Shown one piece after another: positions 1 through 7,854 of a stretch of 34,618 bases of DNA. Location: NCBI GenBank assembly GCA_017473345.1, contig JAFULL010000073.1, forward strand, positions 1 through 34,618, in the 5' to 3' direction. This DNA comes from Clostridia bacterium (GTDB lineage Bacteria; Bacillota; Clostridia; Christensenellales; Aristaeellaceae). Below the pieces are notes generated by a model that worked only from the letters and a program-made list of their open reading frames with translations, did not search any database and was not told the origin of the DNA. Position 1 is the first letter of the stretch. Each line of letters begins with the position of its first letter. Both the position numbers and the translations under genes were made by a program.

Positions 1-316
1 CCAGGTTCTGGCCAAGCCCGGCACCATCAAGCCCCACACCCACTTCATGGGTCAGGTTTACGTTCTGACCAAGGAAGAAGGCGGCCGTCACACCCCCTTC
101 TTCAACGGCTATCGTCCCCAGTTCTACTTCCGCACCACCGACGTTACCGGCAACATCAAGCTGCCCGAGGGCGTTGAGATGGTTATGCCTGGCGACAACA
201 TCGACATGGAGATCACCCTGATCACCCCCATCGCCATCGAGCAGGGCCTGCGTTTCGCTATCCGTGAAGGCGGCCGCACCGTTGGTTCCGGCGTTGTTGC
301 TTCCGTGATCGAGTAA
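1..316 (+). CDS. tuf: Elongation factor Tu, C-terminal part (5' end outside window)
   Basis: This is the last part of EF-Tu, the GTPase that delivers aminoacyl-tRNA to the ribosome. The frame is open from base 2 to a TAA at 314-316 and gives about 104 residues. They cover the end of domain 2 and domain 3, with the familiar stretches [20 protein letters not shown] and [18 protein letters not shown] and the family's usual ending (RTVGSGVV). Codons are strongly biased to C-ending forms (AAC, GAC, ATC, TTC), as expected for a very highly expressed gene. A strong intrinsic terminator follows about 55 bases after the stop, so tuf is the last gene of its operon, probably the rpsL-rpsG-fusA-tuf operon; that part lies outside the window and is inference. 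Confidence 0.98.
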   Translation, partial: QVLAKPGTIKPHTHFMGQVYVLTKEEGGRHTPFFNGYRPQFYFRTTDVTGNIKLPEGVEMVMPGDNIDMEITLITPIAIEQGLRFAIREGGRTVGSGVVASVIE

Positions 317-370
317 TCTGGGTTGACTGAAGCCTTCATGGCTTGAGTGCGTTCAGAAAACAAAATCAAA

Positions 371-404
371 AGAACCCTCCGTTTCGGCGGAGGGTTCTTC
401 TTTT
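371..404 (+). terminator. Intrinsic terminator after tuf
   Basis: Perfect 11-bp stem: AGAACCCTCCG at 371-381 pairs with CGGAGGGTTCT at 388-398 around a 6-base loop. A T-rich tail (TTCTTTT) follows. It closes the tuf transcription unit. Confidence 0.93.
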
Positions 405-412
405 ATGCGTGT

Positions 413-441
413 TTGCCTTGCACAGCGATCTGTGATAAGAT
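413..441 (+). promoter_or_regulatory. Possible promoter for the 473 acyltransferase gene
   Basis: TTGCCT at 413-418, a 17-base spacer and TAAGAT at 436-441. Each box matches the sigma-A consensus at four of six bases. It lies between the tuf terminator and the next start codon, where a promoter is needed, but the match is weak. Confidence 0.28.
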
Positions 442-472
442 AAGCCCATCCCGTTGAAAGAGGGCGTTTTGG

Positions 473-1489
473 ATGACACGCACTGAAAACCGCTTTTTAT
501 ATATGCTCAAGGGCATCGCGTGCCTGCTGGTGATCACCATTCATTTTCCGGTGAACGGAAGGTTTTCGGAATGGATCAGCCTGCTGTCGCGCTGCGCGGT
601 ACCTTTCTTCTTTATGGTCGCCGGTCGGTATGCTTATAGCGGCCGTGCGGCTGATGCGCCCGGCCTGCGTAAAAAAATGCTTTCCCGCCTGGGGAAGATC
701 GTTTGCACAGCCTTTGGCGTACTGGCGGTTTATACGCTTTATTCTTTTGTATATCACCGTGTGCAGGGCATGAACGTCGCCGCATGGGTGCAGATGAAAT
801 ATCAGCCCCTCGAATGGCTGCGGTTGGCGGCGCTGAATGCCAGCAATATCATCTGGGATTCATCCTATGTGTTTGATTTTTTGTGGTATCTGTTTGCGAT
901 GATCTGGGTACAGCTGTTTCTGACCGTCACGCTGCGCTGGCGTTCCGATTTGAAAAATGCCGTGTGCGTTGTGCTGATGAGCATGCTGTATCTGTGCCAG
1001 TACATGCCTTTTTCGGCAACTGTTCCGGTGCTGCGCATTTTCAGCGGCAGCACGCTGTTTTACCGCAACTGGCTGTTTACCGGCATCCCGTTTGCGCTGG
1101 TCGGCGTGTGGATCGCCCAGACGGATGTACGCAGAGCAGGAGGACCGCTCGCATGGTGGGCAGTAGCCGCCTGCGGTGTAATGCTTGCGGTGCGCGAGTC
1201 AAAGCACTTTGATTTGCACGACCTGCCGGTGGGACTGATCATGCTGACGATCGCTTTGGCCGTGCTGGCAGAGTACTATCCGCAGCGCGGCAGCCGTGTG
1301 CTGGCGTTTGTTGGCAAGCATCTGTCTGCAAACGTCTATTACTGGCATGTGCTGGTCGGCACGATGCTCAAACAGCTGCTTGATGGCAAACTTGCCGCAT
1401 GGCTGCCTTATTTGGTGATGGCATGTACACTGCTGCTTTCCCTTGCGCTGTATGGTGTTAAGCGTTGGATCCATTCCCGCAAAACATAA
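473..1489 (+). CDS. Membrane acyltransferase, acyltransferase-3 family
   Basis: Polytopic membrane protein of 338 residues with about ten hydrophobic segments. The N-terminal helix carries the family signature, a basic start followed by LKGIACLLVITIHF with His24 in the usual place. A PFFFMVAGRYAYSG stretch follows, matching the FF..SGF-type second helix. Members of this family (OafA, fucose 4-O-acetylase and relatives) transfer acetyl or other acyl groups to surface glycans or lipids. The acceptor here cannot be read from sequence. The ATG at 473 follows a GAAAGAGGG ribosome site about 9 bases upstream. The gene stands alone between two terminators, so it is probably monocistronic. It is one of three membrane O-acyltransferases in this window, and it belongs to the same family as the 7844 gene. 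Confidence 0.85.
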   Translation: MTRTENRFLYMLKGIACLLVITIHFPVNGRFSEWISLLSRCAVPFFFMVAGRYAYSGRAADAPGLRKKMLSRLGKIVCTAFGVLAVYTLYSFVYHRVQGMNVAAWVQMKYQPLEWLRLAALNASNIIWDSSYVFDFLWYLFAMIWVQLFLTVTLRWRSDLKNAVCVVLMSMLYLCQYMPFSATVPVLRIFSGSTLFYRNWLFTGIPFALVGVWIAQTDVRRAGGPLAWWAVAACGVMLAVRESKHFDLHDLPVGLIMLTIALAVLAEYYPQRGSRVLAFVGKHLSANVYYWHVLVGTMLKQLLDGKLAAWLPYLVMACTLLLSLALYGVKRWIHSRKT

Positions 1490-1492
1490 TAC

Positions 1493-1518
1493 AAAAGAGC
1501 CCCTCGCGGGGCTCTTTT
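1493..1518. terminator. Bidirectional intrinsic terminator
   Basis: Perfect 11-bp stem: AAAAGAGCCCC at 1493-1503 pairs with GGGGCTCTTTT at 1508-1518 around loop TCGC. A-rich on the left and T-rich on the right, it can serve the acyltransferase gene on the plus strand and the lipoprotein gene on the minus strand, which converge here. Confidence 0.93.
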
Positions 1519-1522
1519 GTGT

Positions 1523-1714
1523 TCAGCCATTCAGACCGGGCGTAGGGGTGATGACGGGTATGTCAGTCTGTACGTCGGGCAGGACGGTTGTGGTTGGCGC
1601 AGGCGTTGCATAGGCCGGAAGCGTTTCCACCGGCCAGGGATCGTTGTCGGTATGGCAGGCAGTAAACATCAGAACGGAAAGAACAAGCATGAGCAAAAGG
1701 ACGATGCGTTTCAT
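1523..1714 (-). CDS. Small predicted lipoprotein (63 aa)
   Basis: The start is an ATG at 1714 preceded by a perfect AAAGGAGG ribosome site at 1723-1730. Residues 1-20 form a lipoprotein-type signal: Lys-Arg, then a run of Leu/Val, then MFTAC with Cys20 as the candidate lipidated residue. Position -3 is Phe rather than the more usual Leu. The mature part is only 43 residues and is rich in Pro and Thr (repeated PAPTTT and PTPG), with no recognisable domain. It probably ends as a short, extended, lipid-anchored peptide on the outer face of the membrane. The function is unknown. The open frame continues far upstream against ppa, but the ribosome site and signal peptide fix this short start. Confidence 0.72.
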   Translation of the reverse strand: MKRIVLLLMLVLSVLMFTACHTDNDPWPVETLPAYATPAPTTTVLPDVQTDIPVITPTPGLNG

Positions 1715-1750
1715 GCTGAAAGCCTCCTTTGGATGAGCTGATACCAGTAT

Positions 1751-1779
1751 ATCATAGATTCTGCGATTGTGCTTTACAA
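1751..1779 (-). promoter_or_regulatory. Candidate minus-strand promoter for the small lipoprotein
   Basis: Read on the minus strand: TTGTAA (complement of 1774-1779), a 17-base spacer and TATGAT (complement of 1751-1756). It lies 37 bases upstream of the lipoprotein start. Its -35 box overlaps that of the divergent ppa promoter. Confidence 0.5.
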
Positions 1780-1801
1780 AACACGTCACGCTTGTTACAA
1801 T
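1773..1801 (+). promoter_or_regulatory. Promoter of ppa
   Basis: TTTACA at 1773-1778, a 17-base spacer and TACAAT at 1796-1801, 36 bases before the ppa start. The -10 region sits in the near-palindrome TTGTTACAA (1792-1800). The -35 overlaps the divergent promoter of the lipoprotein gene. Confidence 0.65.
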
Positions 1802-1837
1802 GTGCTTGTAAAATGAAAAAAGAAAGAAGGAGAAAGT

Positions 1838-2371
1838 ATGAGCAATATCTGGCACGACATCTCTCCGGCACGCATTTCTGCCGACGACTTTATCGCCGTC
1901 ATCGAAATCGAAAAGGGCAGCAAGAAAAAGTACGAGCTGGACAAGGAAACCGGTCATCTGATTCTGGACCGTATCCTCTACACATCCACCCATTATCCCA
2001 CCAACTACGGCCTGATCCCGCGCACCTATGCTGACGACAATGACCCGCTGGACGTGCTGGTGCTTTGCAGTGAAAACATTCAGCCCCTCAGCCTGGTACG
2101 CTGCTATCCCATCGGCGTGATCACGATGCTTGATCAGGGACGTCTGGACGAAAAGATCATCGCCATTCCGTTTGAGGATCCCACCTACAACACCTATCGT
2201 GACGTGAGCGAGCTGCCGTCCCATCTGTTTACGGAAATGAGCCACTTCTTTACCGTATACAAAAATCTGGAAGGCAAGGACACCGTGGTGGATGAACTGC
2301 GCGGTGCCGACGATGCACGCGAGGTCATCAACAAGTGCCGCGAGGCCTACATCGAGAAATACTGCCGCTAA
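1838..2371 (+). CDS. ppa: Inorganic pyrophosphatase, family I
   Basis: Cytoplasmic enzyme of 177 residues that hydrolyses pyrophosphate to two phosphates and so pulls biosynthetic reactions forward. The length is right for a family I (soluble, Mg-dependent) enzyme. Signature segments are in order: EIEKGSKKKYELDK near residue 23, YPTNYGLIPRTYADDNDPLD near residue 53 and a C-terminal helix. The metal-binding pattern D-x-D-P-x-D is Asp67, Asp69 and Asp72. The ATG at 1838 follows an AGAAGGAGAAAG ribosome site. The dgoD-like gene begins 19 bases after the stop with no terminator between, so the two are probably co-transcribed, although their functions are not obviously linked. Confidence 0.96.
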   Translation: MSNIWHDISPARISADDFIAVIEIEKGSKKKYELDKETGHLILDRILYTSTHYPTNYGLIPRTYADDNDPLDVLVLCSENIQPLSLVRCYPIGVITMLDQGRLDEKIIAIPFEDPTYNTYRDVSELPSHLFTEMSHFFTVYKNLEGKDTVVDELRGADDAREVINKCREAYIEKYCR

Positions 2372-2390
2372 GACAAAGGAGCTGAGCGCT

Positions 2391-3536
2391 GTGAAAATCC
2401 GTTCTATTGAGCTGTTCAAGGTGCCTCCCCGCTGGCTGTTTCTGAAAATGACCACCGAATCCGGCATTGTGGGTTGGGGTGAGCCGGTGGTGGAGGGCAA
2501 GGCGGATTCCGTTGCTGCCTGCGTAAAGGAACTGGCGGCTCAGCTCATCGGCCACAGCGCCGGCGACATTGAAGATGCTTTTCAGATGATGTACCGCGGC
2601 GGTTTCTACCGCGGTGGCCCTATCATGACCAGCGCTATTTCGGGCATTGAACAGGCCATGTGGGACATCAAGGGCAAATATTACAACGCCCCTGTGTATG
2701 TTCTGCTGGGCGGCAAGGTGCGCGACCGCATTCAGGTCTACCGCTGGATCGGCGGCGATCATCCCCGTGACACCGCCAATGCCGTAAAGGAAGCCATCGC
2801 GCAGGGCTACCGCGCCATCAAGATGAACGGTACGGATGAACTGCGCTGGATCGACAGCTACGACAAGCTGGACGCTACCGTGGAGCGCGTGGCCGCCATT
2901 CGCGAGGTGGACAAGAACATCGGCATTGCGGTGGATTTCCATGGCCGTGTGCACAAAACCATGGCCAAGGTGCTCATGCACAAGCTGGAGCCCTACAATC
3001 TGCTGTTTGTGGAAGAACCTGTCCTTTGCGAAAACGAGGATGAATTTTTGGAACTTTCCCGCACCAGCCACATTCCCATTGCAACGGGCGAGCGCAACTT
3101 CACCCGCTGGGGTTTCAAGCGCATGCTCACCCGCGGCGGCGTGGATGTGATTCAGCCCGACGTCAGTCACTGCGGCGGTATTCTGGAAACCCGCAAGATC
3201 GCCGCGATGGCCGAGGCTTTTGACGTGGCGGTCGCACCGCACTGCCCGCTGGGCCCCATCGCGCTGGCAGCCTGCCTGCAGGTGGACTTCTGCACGCCCA
3301 ATGCTTTCCTGCAGGAGCAGAGCGCCGGTATCCACTACAACGCGGGCTACGACCTGCTCAACTATCTGAAAAATCCGCAGATCTTCCAGTATCGGAATGG
3401 GTATTGTGATCTGCTGAAAGGCCCAGGCCTTGGTGTGGAGGTCGACGAGGACTATGTGTGCCGCATGGCTGCTGAAGGTCATGACTGGCACAACCCCATC
3501 TGGCGCGACAGCGACGGCGCTGTGGCTGAATGGTGA
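2391..3536 (+). CDS. dgoD: D-galactonate dehydratase-type enolase-superfamily enzyme
   Basis: A 381-residue member of the mandelate racemase/enolase superfamily, closest by eye to DgoD, which removes water from D-galactonate to give 2-keto-3-deoxygalactonate. Similarity runs along the whole length, including GFYRGGPIMTSAI, VDFHGRVH, APHCPLGPIALAACLQ and the C-terminal SVAEW-like ending. The three metal ligands are present as Asp182, Glu208 and Glu234. The catalytic histidines are His184 and His284, each one position before the E. coli numbering. I chose the GTG at 2391 because an AAAGGAG site lies 9 bases upstream and translation from there reproduces the family N-terminus; an upstream in-frame start would lie inside ppa. 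No kinase, aldolase or transporter of the galactonate pathway is nearby, so the true substrate may be another sugar acid. Confidence 0.88.
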   Translation: MKIRSIELFKVPPRWLFLKMTTESGIVGWGEPVVEGKADSVAACVKELAAQLIGHSAGDIEDAFQMMYRGGFYRGGPIMTSAISGIEQAMWDIKGKYYNAPVYVLLGGKVRDRIQVYRWIGGDHPRDTANAVKEAIAQGYRAIKMNGTDELRWIDSYDKLDATVERVAAIREVDKNIGIAVDFHGRVHKTMAKVLMHKLEPYNLLFVEEPVLCENEDEFLELSRTSHIPIATGERNFTRWGFKRMLTRGGVDVIQPDVSHCGGILETRKIAAMAEAFDVAVAPHCPLGPIALAACLQVDFCTPNAFLQEQSAGIHYNAGYDLLNYLKNPQIFQYRNGYCDLLKGPGLGVEVDEDYVCRMAAEGHDWHNPIWRDSDGAVAEW

Positions 3537-3543
3537 TCAATTG

Positions 3544-3580
3544 AAAAAAGCTGCGCTGCCCGATGAGGCGGCGCTTTTTT
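3544..3580 (+). terminator. Intrinsic terminator after the dgoD-like gene
   Basis: Imperfect GC-rich hairpin: AAAAAAGC...GCC at 3544-3560 pairs with GGCGGCGCTTTTTT at 3567-3580, with small bulges. It ends in a run of six T and closes the ppa-dgoD unit. Confidence 0.75.
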
Positions 3581-3613
3581 GTGTTGAAACATTCGTCACA
3601 TGTTTGTAAAAAC

Positions 3614-3642
3614 TGCCCCTGTACAACGAAGTTTGTAGGGCA
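3614..3642. repeat. Inverted repeat upstream of the 3730 operon
   Basis: TGCCC (3614-3618) and TACAA (3622-3626) pair with TTGTA (3633-3637) and GGGCA (3638-3642). There is a 3-base bulge and a 6-base loop. It lies just upstream of the predicted -35 box at 3649 and has no T run, so a protein-binding site is more likely than a terminator. No regulator is identified. Confidence 0.4.
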
Positions 3643-3648
3643 AAAGGC

Positions 3649-3677
3649 TATACATTCATTGGGTTTTCATGTACAAT
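3649..3677 (+). promoter_or_regulatory. Candidate promoter of the 3730-9034 operon
   Basis: TATACA at 3649-3654, a 17-base spacer and TACAAT at 3672-3677, 52 bases before the first start codon. The -10 box is good and the -35 box matches four of six bases. Confidence 0.45.
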
Positions 3678-3729
3678 AGAAGATGGAAAAATTGTAACAT
3701 TTCACGCCTTTCAGAAGGGAATGATCGCA

Positions 3730-4896
3730 ATGAAACGTATGCTTTGCTGCCTGCTTTCGCTCTGCCTGCTGTGCTGCCTTTTTCCGGCGCTGGCAGATGA
3801 TGCGGGCGTGCTTTCCGAAGGGGAACTCAGCCAGTGGATCAACCAGGTGCTGCGTGAAAGCAGCACGCAGCAGCCCATGAACACACCTGTGGGTGAGGAG
3901 TCGCTCACGCAGGATGGATACGCCTTTTTGTATGATTTCGCCACGTTGTATTATGACCGCCCGCAGCTGGACGCAACCAGCATTTTGCAGGCGGTGACAC
4001 TTACAGATGAAAGCTATGCCGCGCCCCGCGGGATCACGCTGGGCACTTCGCAGGAGGCGCTGATCAGGGCCTTCGGCTGGCAGAACCCCATGCTGATCGG
4101 TGACGGAACCTTTGCGACATTCTATCGCCTGAACGAACTGCCCCGTGCTGCCTACTGGAGTTGGGCGCAGCATGACAGCGCAGGCGAAATCAGCCGCGTG
4201 CAGTGCGCCATGCATGTGCAGGCTGGAGAGGATCGCTATACCGATGCCGGCATGATTTTTGAACTGGAAAACGGCGTGGTGACGGATGTCCGTATTTATG
4301 GACTGTACGACTTTATCACAGAAGCCGAGGTGCAGTCCAATCTGACGGCCGTGATGAATGTAGAGGCCGCCGGAGCGGGCCATTCGCCGACGGCGGACGG
4401 CTACGTCATCCGTCGTGATGCACCTGTGTTTGAAACGGCTGACCTGACGTTCTCTGGCATCACGTTCCCGGCGCTGGATATCACCGCGCTTGAAAAGGCG
4501 CTCGGCGAGCAGGTGAATAAAACAGAGAAACTCACCTCCGGCGATGAGCAGATCATCACCGCCGAATGGGCGGACGCTTATCTCAGCGGAACGGCAGAGG
4601 ACGGTATGGACGTGCTCAGCCTCTTTTCCAGCCGCCTGGCAGGCCCGCGCGGCGTGACCGTGGGGCAGACGCTGGATGAAGTGATCGCTCTGTTCAGCGC
4701 AGACGGAAAGGGCCGCACCGATGAACAGTGCGCGCTGCTTTACGGCGACGGTGTGAATGCGCCCTTTGGCACGCTGGAAACCAGCGGGCAGGACGCCACA
4801 CTGTCCTACGCGCTGCAAAATGGTGAGGAAAACATCACGCTGATGCTGCAGTTTATGGACGGTATGCTTCAGGAGTGGACGCTTTTTACCTGGTAA
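3730..4896 (+). CDS. Secreted protein with a duplicated RG(I/V)T-x-G domain, function unknown
   Basis: A 388-residue exported protein. Residues 1-22 are a clear signal peptide (MKR, a Leu/Cys-rich core, then ALA before DD). The mature protein contains two related units. The first begins near residue 98 with APRGITLGTSQEALIRAF and ends with an ELENGVV...DVRIYGL strand. The second begins near residue 305 with GPRGVTVGQTLDEVIALF and ends with FMDGMLQEWTLF. This RG(I/V)xxG-turn-helix followed by beta-strands resembles small extracytoplasmic domains that recur in Clostridia, but I cannot name a characterised function. The ATG at 3730 is preferred over one at 3721, which is too close to the AGAAGGGA ribosome site. 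The gene is first in an operon with the zinc-ribbon/TPR protein and an acyltransferase. Confidence 0.7.
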   Translation: MKRMLCCLLSLCLLCCLFPALADDAGVLSEGELSQWINQVLRESSTQQPMNTPVGEESLTQDGYAFLYDFATLYYDRPQLDATSILQAVTLTDESYAAPRGITLGTSQEALIRAFGWQNPMLIGDGTFATFYRLNELPRAAYWSWAQHDSAGEISRVQCAMHVQAGEDRYTDAGMIFELENGVVTDVRIYGLYDFITEAEVQSNLTAVMNVEAAGAGHSPTADGYVIRRDAPVFETADLTFSGITFPALDITALEKALGEQVNKTEKLTSGDEQIITAEWADAYLSGTAEDGMDVLSLFSSRLAGPRGVTVGQTLDEVIALFSADGKGRTDEQCALLYGDGVNAPFGTLETSGQDATLSYALQNGEENITLMLQFMDGMLQEWTLFTW

Positions 4897-4920
4897 ACAA
4901 CGCAACTGGGAGGACTTGAC

Positions 4921-7854
4921 ATGAAGATCGATCTGACTTGCCCGGTGGAATTGTGGCAGTATGCCATGCCCACGGAGGATGAAGCTGAGTGCACGTTTGT
5001 GATGAACAACCTCAGCGACAAGGTGGTCGTTTCCGTACAGGTCGCGCTGGCCTGCTATGACCGGCATGACGAGCTCATCTTCCGGCAGACTGAACGCGTG
5101 CAGGGCCTGAAGGCGGGTGTGGGCGAGCGGTTTACCATTGTCATCATTCCGTCGGAATGGCTGGGCGTGGAGGGCGTTGACCTTGTGATCGAAAAGGTTT
5201 GGTTTGACGACGCTACCGTCTGGCGCACCGGCGGTACGCCGCTTGCGCATTATCAGCCTAACGCCATCAGCGCCGGTCGTGCGCTGGATGAACTGCGCTT
5301 TGTTGCCGGCAAGGACGCGGTAGGCTATCCGCAGGTGCAGGAAGAGGTATGGATGTGCGTGTGCGGCCGTGCCAACGCACTGGACAGCGACCGTTGCTGC
5401 CGCTGCGAACGCAGGCGCGATGCTGTGTTTGCCAGCTTCAGCCGCGAAAATGTGGCCCATGTGGTGGCGGCTCACGAGAAAAAACTGGCTGATGCCGCCC
5501 GCAAGGCGCGTGAGGAAAACAACCTGCTGCAGGAAAACGAAGAAAAGCAGCGCGCAGCCAAACGTCGCAAGCGCAAGCAGCGCGTGCGCCTGCTGACGGC
5601 GCTGCTGATCGCGGCGGCGCTGACGGCTTTTGCAGTGCTGTGGGTCGTTCCTACAGTGCACTATCAGACGGCTGTGGATCTGCTCAGCGACGGCCATTAC
5701 GACCTTGCACGCGCGGCGTTTGTGGAAATGGCCGACTGGAAGGATTCGCAGGCCCAGGTGACGGAGTGCGATTATCAGAAGGCGCAGTCACTGGTGGAAG
5801 CAGGGGATCAGGCTTCGCTGGAACAGGCGGAAGCCATGTTTGCTGCACTGGATGATTATGCGCAGAGCGCTGAACAGGCAAAACAGGCCGCCTATCAGCT
5901 GGGCGGCATTTATCTGGAGCAGGGCAGCTATGAGGCCGCTGTGGAAAAGTATCAGGCGCTGGACGGCTACCTTGACAGCGCTGACAAGCTGAAGGAGACC
6001 ACCTATCTGCAGGCAGAGCAGATGCTCAAAGGCGGCAGCGGTGTGGCTGCGCGCATCCTGTTTGAGGGCCTGGGCGACTACAGCGACGCAGCTGCAAGGG
6101 TGGATGAATGCACCTATGCGATCGGCCAGACCTATATGGACAGCGGCGAGTACGAGGCCGCCATTGCACAGCTGGAGCCGCTGGGTGAATATCAGGATGC
6201 GGCACAGCTGGTGAAACAGGCCTACTATGCCATGGCTGAAAATGCCATGACGGAGGAAAACTATGCTTCCGCCGGGGAATGGTATCAGCTGGCAGGCGAT
6301 TACAGCGACGCCGCCGCCAAGGCCAACGACTGCATTTATCAGCATGCTCAGCAGGTCAAAGCGCAGGGCGATTACGCAGCGGCACAGCAGCTGTTTGAGC
6401 GCATTCCCGGATATCTGGACAGCGAGGGTCAGGTAATGACCTGCGTTTATGCGCAGGCGGAGGCTCTGATGCAGCAGCAGGATCATGCAGCCGCAGCAGA
6501 ACTGTTTGCCAGCATCGCCACCTACGGCGACGCTCAGACACGCGTGGATGAGTGCAACTATATCATGGCCATGGCAGCGCTGGAAAACGACGATGCAGCC
6601 GAGGCAGAACGAATCCTTGGAAAGATCGTGGATTACGAGGACGCGCGCACCAAGCTGCGCACCGTGCGCTATCAGCTGGCTGAAGCAAACTATGAAGCCG
6701 GTGAATATGCCGCCGCGCTGGAGCGCTACGAGGCGCTGGAAGGCTACCGCGACAGCGCGACCAAGGCCAAGAAATGCCGTTATGCACTGGCTGAAGCTGC
6801 GCTGGCAGCCGGTGAATATACCGCCGCTGCCGAAGCCTTTGAAGCGTTGGGACGCTATAAGGACAGCGCTGACCGGCTGGCGGAGGCTCATTATCAGCAG
6901 GCATTGCAGCTGATGGAGCAGGGCGACAAGGCTGCCGCTGCTGCCATTCTGGAAACGCTTGATTCGACTGAAGCACAGCAGGCGCTGGAGAGCATCCGGC
7001 TTGAAGAAGGCGCTGCGCTGGTGGAGGCCGGAAAGCTGGAGGAAGCCATTGCACTGTACGATGCCATTTCCGGCAGCGAAGAAGCACAGACGCGGGTAAA
7101 GGCCTGCCGTTATGTGCTGGCGGAACAACTCAGGCAAAACGGCGATCTGCCGGCAGCCGGCGCTGCCTTTGAAGCGCTGGACGATTATGAGAATGCGGCT
7201 GCGCTGGCCAGAGAATGTTGGAACGAATATTATGGCGATGCGCCGCAGACGGCACACAGCGCCATGGACCGTGAGGATTATGCTGCGGCTGTGAAAGCGC
7301 TGGATGGTCTTGCGCTCAACGCCGAGCTTGAAATGCTGTATCAGGAAGCCTGCTATCTGCAGGCTGAGCAGCTGTATGCCGAAGACAAACCCTATGAAGC
7401 GCTGCCCTTCTATCAGCGGGCGGGCGACTATCGTGAAGCCGCTGAAAAGAAACTGGGCCGCAGGGCTTATCTGGTGCTGGGCGAGTGGCAGTCCGCCACT
7501 GGCAAACAGGCCACATTCCGCTCTGACGGTACCTGCGACATCATGGGCGAAGCGCTGTGCTTCCGCGTGGATAATTTCAGCCTGTACACCGGCTTGACAG
7601 CAGCGGATCTGACGGTGACGCACAAGCTGAGCGCCATCGATGAAAAGGGCATGAGCCTGCGCGATATCCGCGACGGCGGCGATACGGTGTACAAGTTTAC
7701 CCGCGTAAGCGCGTGGCCGCTGGAAATGGCAGAACTGCCTGTGCAGCAGGCACCGTCTGAACCGGAACCTGCTCCGGCTCCCACGCAGGCACCCGCGACT
7801 GAGGATGAAGCGGAAGAAACCATGCTTGTGACGGAGGAAGCCGATGACCAATGA
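4921..7854 (+). CDS. Membrane-anchored protein with zinc ribbon and ~16 TPR-like repeats
   Basis: A 977-residue multidomain protein, not recognised as a named family. Residues 1-125 form a beta-rich N-terminal domain. Residues 144-162 are a RanBP2-like zinc ribbon, W-x-C-x-C-x3-N-x6-C-x2-C, with Cys146, 148, 159 and 162. A charged segment (about 165-222, ending KRRKRKQRVR) precedes one transmembrane helix (about 224-246). Residues 251-848 hold about 16 TPR-like units of about 37 residues, each with a G-x-Y-x-x-A core, a Y-x-D-S/A motif and a closing Cys/Tyr. A beta-type domain (849-935) and a Pro/Glu-rich tail follow. The basic flank suggests the ribbon is cytoplasmic and the repeats are outside. 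A GGGAGG site lies 7 bases before the ATG. The stop overlaps the next gene by 11 bases, so translation is probably coupled. It may be a scaffold or sensor linking cytoplasm and envelope. Confidence 0.75.
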   Translation: MKIDLTCPVELWQYAMPTEDEAECTFVMNNLSDKVVVSVQVALACYDRHDELIFRQTERVQGLKAGVGERFTIVIIPSEWLGVEGVDLVIEKVWFDDATVWRTGGTPLAHYQPNAISAGRALDELRFVAGKDAVGYPQVQEEVWMCVCGRANALDSDRCCRCERRRDAVFASFSRENVAHVVAAHEKKLADAARKAREENNLLQENEEKQRAAKRRKRKQRVRLLTALLIAAALTAFAVLWVVPTVHYQTAVDLLSDGHYDLARAAFVEMADWKDSQAQVTECDYQKAQSLVEAGDQASLEQAEAMFAALDDYAQSAEQAKQAAYQLGGIYLEQGSYEAAVEKYQALDGYLDSADKLKETTYLQAEQMLKGGSGVAARILFEGLGDYSDAAARVDECTYAIGQTYMDSGEYEAAIAQLEPLGEYQDAAQLVKQAYYAMAENAMTEENYASAGEWYQLAGDYSDAAAKANDCIYQHAQQVKAQGDYAAAQQLFERIPGYLDSEGQVMTCVYAQAEALMQQQDHAAAAELFASIATYGDAQTRVDECNYIMAMAALENDDAAEAERILGKIVDYEDARTKLRTVRYQLAEANYEAGEYAAALERYEALEGYRDSATKAKKCRYALAEAALAAGEYTAAAEAFEALGRYKDSADRLAEAHYQQALQLMEQGDKAAAAAILETLDSTEAQQALESIRLEEGAALVEAGKLEEAIALYDAISGSEEAQTRVKACRYVLAEQLRQNGDLPAAGAAFEALDDYENAAALARECWNEYYGDAPQTAHSAMDREDYAAAVKALDGLALNAELEMLYQEACYLQAEQLYAEDKPYEALPFYQRAGDYREAAEKKLGRRAYLVLGEWQSATGKQATFRSDGTCDIMGEALCFRVDNFSLYTGLTAADLTVTHKLSAIDEKGMSLRDIRDGGDTVYKFTRVSAWPLEMAELPVQQAPSEPEPAPAPTQAPATEDEAEETMLVTEEADDQ

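Noticed and set aside
3667-5697. Long minus-strand open frame across the secreted-protein gene
   Set aside because: It spans a promoter and two plus-strand genes with good starts, and has no ribosome site or domain.
5671-7470. Tandem repeat array or CRISPR-like structure in the DNA
   Set aside because: The periodicity is at protein level (37-residue TPR-like units); the DNA copies differ and there are no spacers.
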